From an uncultured Verrucomicrobium sp. (GTDB lineage Bacteria; Verrucomicrobiota; Verrucomicrobiia; Methylacidiphilales; GAS474), in contig CAISZB010000518.1 of assembly GCA_903889845.1 (NCBI GenBank), forward strand, positions 1-9,371: 9,371 nt of DNA, given 5' to 3'. Under the pieces are notes generated by a model. It ran no database searches, was not told where the DNA came from, and saw nothing but the letters and a program-made list of their open reading frames with translations. A program made the position numbers and the translations under genes. Within the stretch, counting starts at the first letter, position 1; every line of letters starts with the position of its first letter. This document shows positions 5,677-9,371 of this stretch, one piece after another.

Positions 5677-5721
5677 GCGGCAGGAAAGAAGGAAACATCA
5701 TGCTCCTTCCCAAGCGCCGGG

Positions 5722-6177
5722 TCAAAATCGTTTCGCGTCGTCCTGGAGGGTGATCCGGCGACTCCCGTCGGCCTCGGGCGTGAGGACGAGGTGAAGCGTA
5801 TGCGGGGGCAGCAGCGCGGCGATCCGCTCCGGCCACTCGATAACCGCGACGCCCGTCCCCTCCTCGTAGTCGAGGTAGTCCTCGACGCCAAAGCGGCGGG
5901 CCTCCTCGTCGGCCTCGATCCGGTAGAGGTCGAGGTGACAGAGCGGGAGCCGCGCGCCGGGATACTCGTGGATCAACGCGAAGGTCGGGCTGGTCACGTC
6001 CCCCATATAGCCCAGGGCCCGGGCCAACCCCCGCGTCAATTCGGTCTTCCCCGCGCCGAGGGGACCGTGGAGCGCAATCACCTCGCCACCCCGCAGCGTC
6101 CCGGCCAGCGCGGCGGCCAGCGCATGGGTCTCCTCAACGGTACGGAGGTGAGCGGGAAAAAAGCTAAAAGGACTCAT
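5722..6177 (-). CDS. tsaE: tRNA t6A biosynthesis ATPase TsaE
   Basis: TsaE is a small P-loop ATPase that resets the TsaB-TsaD complex during t6A synthesis. The 151-aa product has Walker A GPLGAGKT (38-45), switch-like TSPTF (62-66), HLDLYR with Asp83, and EWPER (114-118), all family hallmarks, and a typical length. Its ATG overlaps the thiL stop (ATGA, 6177-6174), and GAGG at 6186-6183 sits 5 nt before the start, within the end of thiL. It is followed by tsaB after 45 bp. Loss is usually growth-impairing in bacteria that depend on t6A (family knowledge). Confidence 0.95.
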   Translation of the reverse strand: MSPFSFFPAHLRTVEETHALAAALAGTLRGGEVIALHGPLGAGKTELTRGLARALGYMGDVTSPTFALIHEYPGARLPLCHLDLYRIEADEEARRFGVEDYLDYEEGTGVAVIEWPERIAALLPPHTLHLVLTPEADGSRRITLQDDAKRF

Positions 6178-7073
6178 TTCTTCCTCAAATGATCATACCC
6201 GTGGCCCAGGACGGCGGGGGATTCTCCCGTCCCGCGTCGGACGAGGGCCCCGATCCGCGTCAGGCGGACGAGGGGAAAAGCCTTCTTCCACTCCCGCTCC
6301 AGCCGGTCGCGGAGCGCGGCAGGGGCCGAGAAAAGCAGCTCGTAATCCTCGCCGTCGGTCAGCGCCCCCCGAACCGTCGCCCCGGGGGAAAGCGGCAGGG
6401 CCTCCCGCTCGATGCGGAACCCGCACCCGCTCATCCGGGCCAGGCGCGGCAGGTCGGCGGCGAGGCCGTCGCTCAGATCCATCGCGGCGGTCGCCAACCG
6501 GCGGCGGGCCAGCCACGCCCCCTCGGCCAGCCGGGGCGTGAAGGACAGATGCTTCGCCCCGTTCCCACCCCGCAACGTCGCACCGAGGGTGCCCGTGACC
6601 CACAGATCGTCCCCCGCCTTCCCGCCCGAGCGGAGAAGCGGACGGGGCGGCAGCGTCCCGACCAGGGCGATGGAAAGAAGGAGCTTCGGCGAGCGGGTCG
6701 TCTCCCCCCCGGCCAGGGCGACATCATACTGCCGCGCCAGCGCCTCGATCCCGCGATAGATCGCGGCAACCCGGGCGGAGGAAAACTTCGGCGGCAGCGC
6801 CAGGGTCACGAGGGCGTGGGTCGGCCTCCCCCCCATCGCGGCGGCGTCGGAGAGGACGCGAGCGAGGGCCTTCCTTCCGACGAGCGGCGCGGGCGTCCGC
6901 GCGGTGAAGTGAAGCCCCTCGACCACCGCGTCGGTCTTGAAGAAGAGCCTCTCCTTCCCCGCCACGATCACCGCGCAATCGTCGCCCGGGCCGACCGGCA
7001 ACGCGGCGGAGGCCCGCCACCGCCGCGTGAGGGCGGCGACGAGGCGGTCTTCCGTGAGGGCTGGCGTGGTCAT
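6174..7073 (-). CDS. thiL: Thiamine-monophosphate kinase
   Basis: This enzyme phosphorylates thiamine monophosphate with ATP to give the active cofactor thiamine pyrophosphate (cytoplasm). The 299-aa sequence follows the PurM/ThiL pattern: metal/ATP motif GPGDDCAV (Asp31, Asp32), KTDAVVEGLHF, GRKALARVLSDAAAMGG, AGGETTRS, MDLSDGLAADL, and TDGEDYELLF (Asp240, Glu242, Asp243). The length is slightly below the usual 310-350 aa but no motif is missing. ATG 7073 was chosen because it forms ATGA with the stop of the CPBP gene and gives the expected short N-terminus (TEDRLVAAL). The frame runs 25 codons further upstream only as a shadow of the previous gene. No thiamine synthesis gene or TPP riboswitch is nearby, so expression seems tied to the cluster. 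Confidence 0.94.
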   Translation of the reverse strand: MTTPALTEDRLVAALTRRWRASAALPVGPGDDCAVIVAGKERLFFKTDAVVEGLHFTARTPAPLVGRKALARVLSDAAAMGGRPTHALVTLALPPKFSSARVAAIYRGIEALARQYDVALAGGETTRSPKLLLSIALVGTLPPRPLLRSGGKAGDDLWVTGTLGATLRGGNGAKHLSFTPRLAEGAWLARRRLATAAMDLSDGLAADLPRLARMSGCGFRIEREALPLSPGATVRGALTDGEDYELLFSAPAALRDRLEREWKKAFPLVRLTRIGALVRRGTGESPAVLGHGYDHLRKK

Positions 7074-7846
7074 GGGGCGTGGGGACCGAGGCCCGCAAGG
7101 AGCGCGACGATCCCCAGCGCATTGAACCAGAAATGGACCGCGACGCAAAGCAGGAGGGAGCCCGAAAACTCATACGCCAGCCCCTGGACCAGGCCGAAGC
7201 CGAAGAGGGGCAGAAGGACCGCCCAGTTCCCATGGATCGCGGCGAAGAGGGCGGCCGTGCCGCAAAGCGCGACGGCGGGCCGGGCCGGAAACCGGGCCTT
7301 CAGGACGGGATGGAGGAAGCCCCGGAAGAAGGCCTCCTCGCACAACGGCGCGATCAGCGCGGCGACGAAGAGGACCCGGATCAAGCCCAAGCCCCGGGCG
7401 TTCTGGAAAAGGGAGACCGCCGACTCCGGCGGCGTCGGCCAACCGAAGTGCCGGAACACGTCCTCGATCTGGGAAGCCAGAAGCTGCAACGGAAAGAACA
7501 CCGCCAGCGCCACCATCAGGCCAAGGCCGAGCGCAGCCGGAAAGGAGACCGGCCCGCGCAATCCGAAATACCGCACGGGCGAAATCCCGAGGGAAGCGAC
7601 CGCCAAGACCACGCCCGCGAGGGCAATCAGGTCGAAGTAAATCCCGCCCAGCAGGAAGGAAGCCCCGACAATCGCGGCCAGGAGCAGCAGCGCCGCCTCC
7701 GGCGCCACGGCCAGCGCCGGGGCCTTCCCATAGCGCGGAAGCCCATGCCGCCGAAGAAGGAGCAGTAGCCCCCCCTGCGCCGCCAGCGTCGCGGCAAAGA
7801 GCAGCGTGGGCAGGAGCCGGGGATGATGCTCCAGAAAGGCGCTCAT
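7070..7846 (-). CDS. CPBP family intramembrane glutamic endopeptidase
   Basis: This 258-aa multi-pass membrane protein of the CPBP (CAAX protease and bacteriocin-processing, also called Abi) family has about eight hydrophobic segments. The active-site motifs are intact: EEAFFRG (Glu170, Glu171, Arg175), the FAAIH motif (His205) and HFWFN (His238, Asn242). Family members include Rce1-type CAAX proteases and bacteriocin-immunity proteins, but most bacterial ones have no known substrate and none can be inferred here. It starts 13 bp after the sppA stop without a clear Shine-Dalgarno, and its own stop overlaps the thiL start (ATGA). Lying next to sppA, it suggests a membrane-proteolysis pair. Confidence 0.9.
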   Translation of the reverse strand: MSAFLEHHPRLLPTLLFAATLAAQGGLLLLLRRHGLPRYGKAPALAVAPEAALLLLAAIVGASFLLGGIYFDLIALAGVVLAVASLGISPVRYFGLRGPVSFPAALGLGLMVALAVFFPLQLLASQIEDVFRHFGWPTPPESAVSLFQNARGLGLIRVLFVAALIAPLCEEAFFRGFLHPVLKARFPARPAVALCGTAALFAAIHGNWAVLLPLFGFGLVQGLAYEFSGSLLLCVAVHFWFNALGIVALLAGLGPHAP

Positions 7847-7859
7847 GCGGGCGCCGAGG

Positions 7860-8888
7860 CTAGAACCCCGCCATCGACGCGGGCAGATAGTAAAGCCGCC
7901 CGGCGCGGAGGTGGAACCCCTCAGCCGACGAGGAAAGCCCGGGCAGGTCGAGCTTCAACGCGGGGACATGGGTATTGGCCCCGAGGGTGTGGAGGAACCG
8001 CTGAATATCGAAGGGCGGCACATAGCGGACCACCTCCGCCTGGGGCGCCTTCGCCATCTCCCGGCTCTTCGCCACCGCGTCCTCGAAGTAGCCGAGGTCA
8101 TCGACCAGGCCCAGCGCCTTCGCCTGCGGGCCGGAATAAATGCGCCCGTCGGCGATGCCGTTGCGCAGCGTCTCGATGTCGAGCTTCCGCTCCTTCGCGA
8201 CGACCGTGATGAATCGCTCGTAGGTCTCGTTGATCAGATTCTGCATCAGGGCCAGCTCCTCCGGGGCGGGATCGCGGTAGGGGCTGAGCATGTCCTTCAT
8301 CTTCCCCGACTTGATCACCAGCGCCTTCACGCCGATCTTCCCGACGAGGTCCTTCACATTATAGGTCTCCAGGATCACGCCGATGCTCCCCGTCACCGTC
8401 AGCGGATGGGCCACGATCCAGGAGCCGCCCATCGCGCTGTAATACCCGCCGGAGGCCGCGAGGGAATCCATGTAGACGACGACCGGCTTCCCGGAGGTCG
8501 CGCGGAAGTCGGCGACGTAGTGGTAGATCTCGTCGCTGGCCGTCACCTCGCCCCCGGGCGAATCGATCCGGAGGAGGACCGCCTTCACGCTGTCGTCCTC
8601 GGCGGCCTGGCGGAGCTGGAGCCGGATATCATCGACCATCGTGTCGCCGAAGATCCCGCCCTGCTCGCCGCCGATCTCCCCGGCCAGGTCGATCAGGACG
8701 ACCTTCCCGGAAACCTTCCCGCTCGGGGAGAGGTAGGTTTCCTCGGAAAAACTATTCCCCGCCTTGCCATCCTTCTTCAGCGAAAACGCGGCGAGAAGGC
8801 CGACGTTGAGGAGAACACTGACCGCCAAAACCAGGATGACGAGGACCCCGGCGCAGCCGCCGAGGAACGTTTTGAAGGGGGAGGACAT
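7860..8888 (-). CDS. sppA: Signal peptide peptidase SppA (short form, S49 family)
   Basis: This 342-aa membrane-anchored serine protease degrades leftover signal peptides and perhaps other membrane fragments. A short basic N-terminus leads into a single membrane helix (about 8-35), and the catalytic domain lies outside the cytoplasm. The Ser-Lys dyad is visible: Ser146 in SLAASGGYY and Lys198 in SGKMKDMLSP. These almost coincide with Ser147/Lys199 of Bacillus SppA. RIDSPGG (107-113) and TVTGSIGVI (164-172) are further signatures. This is the single-domain form, not the approximately 620-aa duplicated enterobacterial form. ATG 8888 gives MSSPFKTFLGG; the frame is open a little further upstream but with no ATG. 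Cys12 follows LGG, a faint lipobox resemblance, but it sits at the start of the TM helix and is probably meaningless. It is 28 bp downstream of the DUF309 gene. Confidence 0.94.
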   Translation of the reverse strand: MSSPFKTFLGGCAGVLVILVLAVSVLLNVGLLAAFSLKKDGKAGNSFSEETYLSPSGKVSGKVVLIDLAGEIGGEQGGIFGDTMVDDIRLQLRQAAEDDSVKAVLLRIDSPGGEVTASDEIYHYVADFRATSGKPVVVYMDSLAASGGYYSAMGGSWIVAHPLTVTGSIGVILETYNVKDLVGKIGVKALVIKSGKMKDMLSPYRDPAPEELALMQNLINETYERFITVVAKERKLDIETLRNGIADGRIYSGPQAKALGLVDDLGYFEDAVAKSREMAKAPQAEVVRYVPPFDIQRFLHTLGANTHVPALKLDLPGLSSSAEGFHLRAGRLYYLPASMAGF

Positions 8889-8916
8889 GGATTGCGGGAA
8901 GTTGGCACACTTGGCC

Positions 8917-9342
8917 CTAGCTCGCAATCAGTTCCAGATGCGGAGCCCTCTCCGGCGCGAGGGGGTTGCTCCCGTAGCCGGAGGCCGCCAACGTGCCGAT
9001 CCATTCCCGGCACAGGCGCCGCGCCGCCGCCGCGTCGAAATCGAGGTGGACGTCGGGATAGAGAGCGAGGTTCGCCTCGGCCAGCGCGAAGAGCTTCCCC
9101 GCCGGGCGAAGGCGGTTCTTCTGCAAATGGACGAAGGCCCCCGCGAGCTGGATCAGGCCCTTGAAGAAATTCCCTCCCTCACTCCGCCGCACCGGGAGCC
9201 ACATCTCCTCCAAGACATCGTGGGCCTCGTAATAGAGCCCCGCATTGAAGCAGGCGAAGTAGCCCGTGTAGTGGATCGGATGCCGCGGATCGGGCGGCAC
9301 CGAGGCCAGGAGGGCGGCGATCTTGGGCGATTTCTTGCTCAT
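8917..9342 (-). CDS. DUF309 domain-containing protein
   Basis: This 141-aa soluble, mainly helical protein carries the DUF309 pattern: FNAGLYYEAHDVLEEMW (32-48), FFKGLIQLAGAFVHLQ (59-74), then a helix with AEANLALYP. The conserved Tyr-Glu-x-His-Asp-x-x-Glu core is complete. The biochemical function of the family is unknown; its conserved His/Asp/Glu face has the look of a binding site, which is speculation. ATG 9342 is preceded by GGAAAGGGG about 10 nt upstream. A TAGGTT hexamer at 9370-9365 (minus strand) could be a -10 element, but the -35 would lie outside the window. It appears to be the first visible gene of the seven-gene cluster; genes further upstream cannot be excluded. Confidence 0.88.
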   Translation of the reverse strand: MSKKSPKIAALLASVPPDPRHPIHYTGYFACFNAGLYYEAHDVLEEMWLPVRRSEGGNFFKGLIQLAGAFVHLQKNRLRPAGKLFALAEANLALYPDVHLDFDAAAARRLCREWIGTLAASGYGSNPLAPERAPHLELIAS

Positions 9343-9371
9343 ACCGCTGCACCCCTTTCCCGGAAACCTAC

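Noticed and set aside
7074..7148. Longer thiL start within the CPBP gene
   Set aside because: The added 25 residues look like an antiphase shadow. ATG 7073 forms an ATGA overlap and gives a normal ThiL N-terminus.
6189..7640. 483-codon plus-strand open frame opposite thiL and the CPBP gene
   Set aside because: Its Arg/Pro/Gly-rich sequence lacks motifs, while the minus-strand genes it shadows carry complete catalytic signatures.
8889..8927. Longer sppA start near 8927
   Set aside because: The upstream codon is ATT, not a usual start, and the extension would overlap the DUF309 gene. ATG 8888 places a short basic N-terminus before the membrane helix.
7845..9164. 439-codon plus-strand open frame opposite sppA and the DUF309 gene
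   Set aside because: It is an antisense shadow of sppA, which has a clear Ser-Lys dyad and membrane anchor on the other strand.

Overview
The window is GC-rich, densely packed bacterial chromosome. It carries mostly housekeeping genes plus one short accessory patch. The taxon cannot be fixed from sequence alone. A fungal/actinobacterial-type LeuA, a single-TM SppA and promoters of the form TTGAC-N17/18-TAnnnT would suit a Gram-negative lineage such as Verrucomicrobiota or a PVC relative. This is a guess, not a demonstrated assignment.

Layout, + strand (1-3910): the 3' part of a polar amino acid-type ABC permease overlaps its ATPase gene by 4 bp (ATGA). Next is a small accessory patch: a minimal MNT-type nucleotidyltransferase, of the kind that acts as antitoxin in HEPN/MNT modules. 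It is followed by only the first ~20 codons of what looks like its HEPN partner, which is cut off where a clearly AT-richer stretch begins. That stretch holds a 113-aa protein of unknown function with a CxCxCxC cluster. Then comes a 259-bp leader region and leuA (2-isopropylmalate synthase, first committed step of leucine biosynthesis). The leader region contains a possible promoter, a 26-codon open frame rich in Leu codons, two hairpins and a terminator-like stem plus T tract. Together these suggest, but do not prove, leucine attenuation of leuA.

Layout, - strand (9342 down to 3923): seven genes are packed head to tail with gaps of -4 to 45 bp: a DUF309 protein, sppA (signal peptide peptidase), a CPBP intramembrane protease, thiL (thiamine-monophosphate kinase), tsaE and tsaB (two parts of the t6A tRNA-modification machinery), and alr (alanine racemase). 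Three junctions are 4-bp stop/start overlaps (ATGA, ATGA, GTGA), so a single transcript with translational coupling is likely. The cluster joins membrane proteolysis, thiamine cofactor supply, tRNA modification and D-Ala for peptidoglycan. leuA and alr converge with only 12 bp between their stop codons and no good terminator.

No CRISPR array, rRNA, tRNA, intact insertion sequence or prophage was seen. No stretch over 300 bp lacks a gene. The leads most worth following are the broken HEPN/MNT locus with its low-GC insert and the putative leuA leader.
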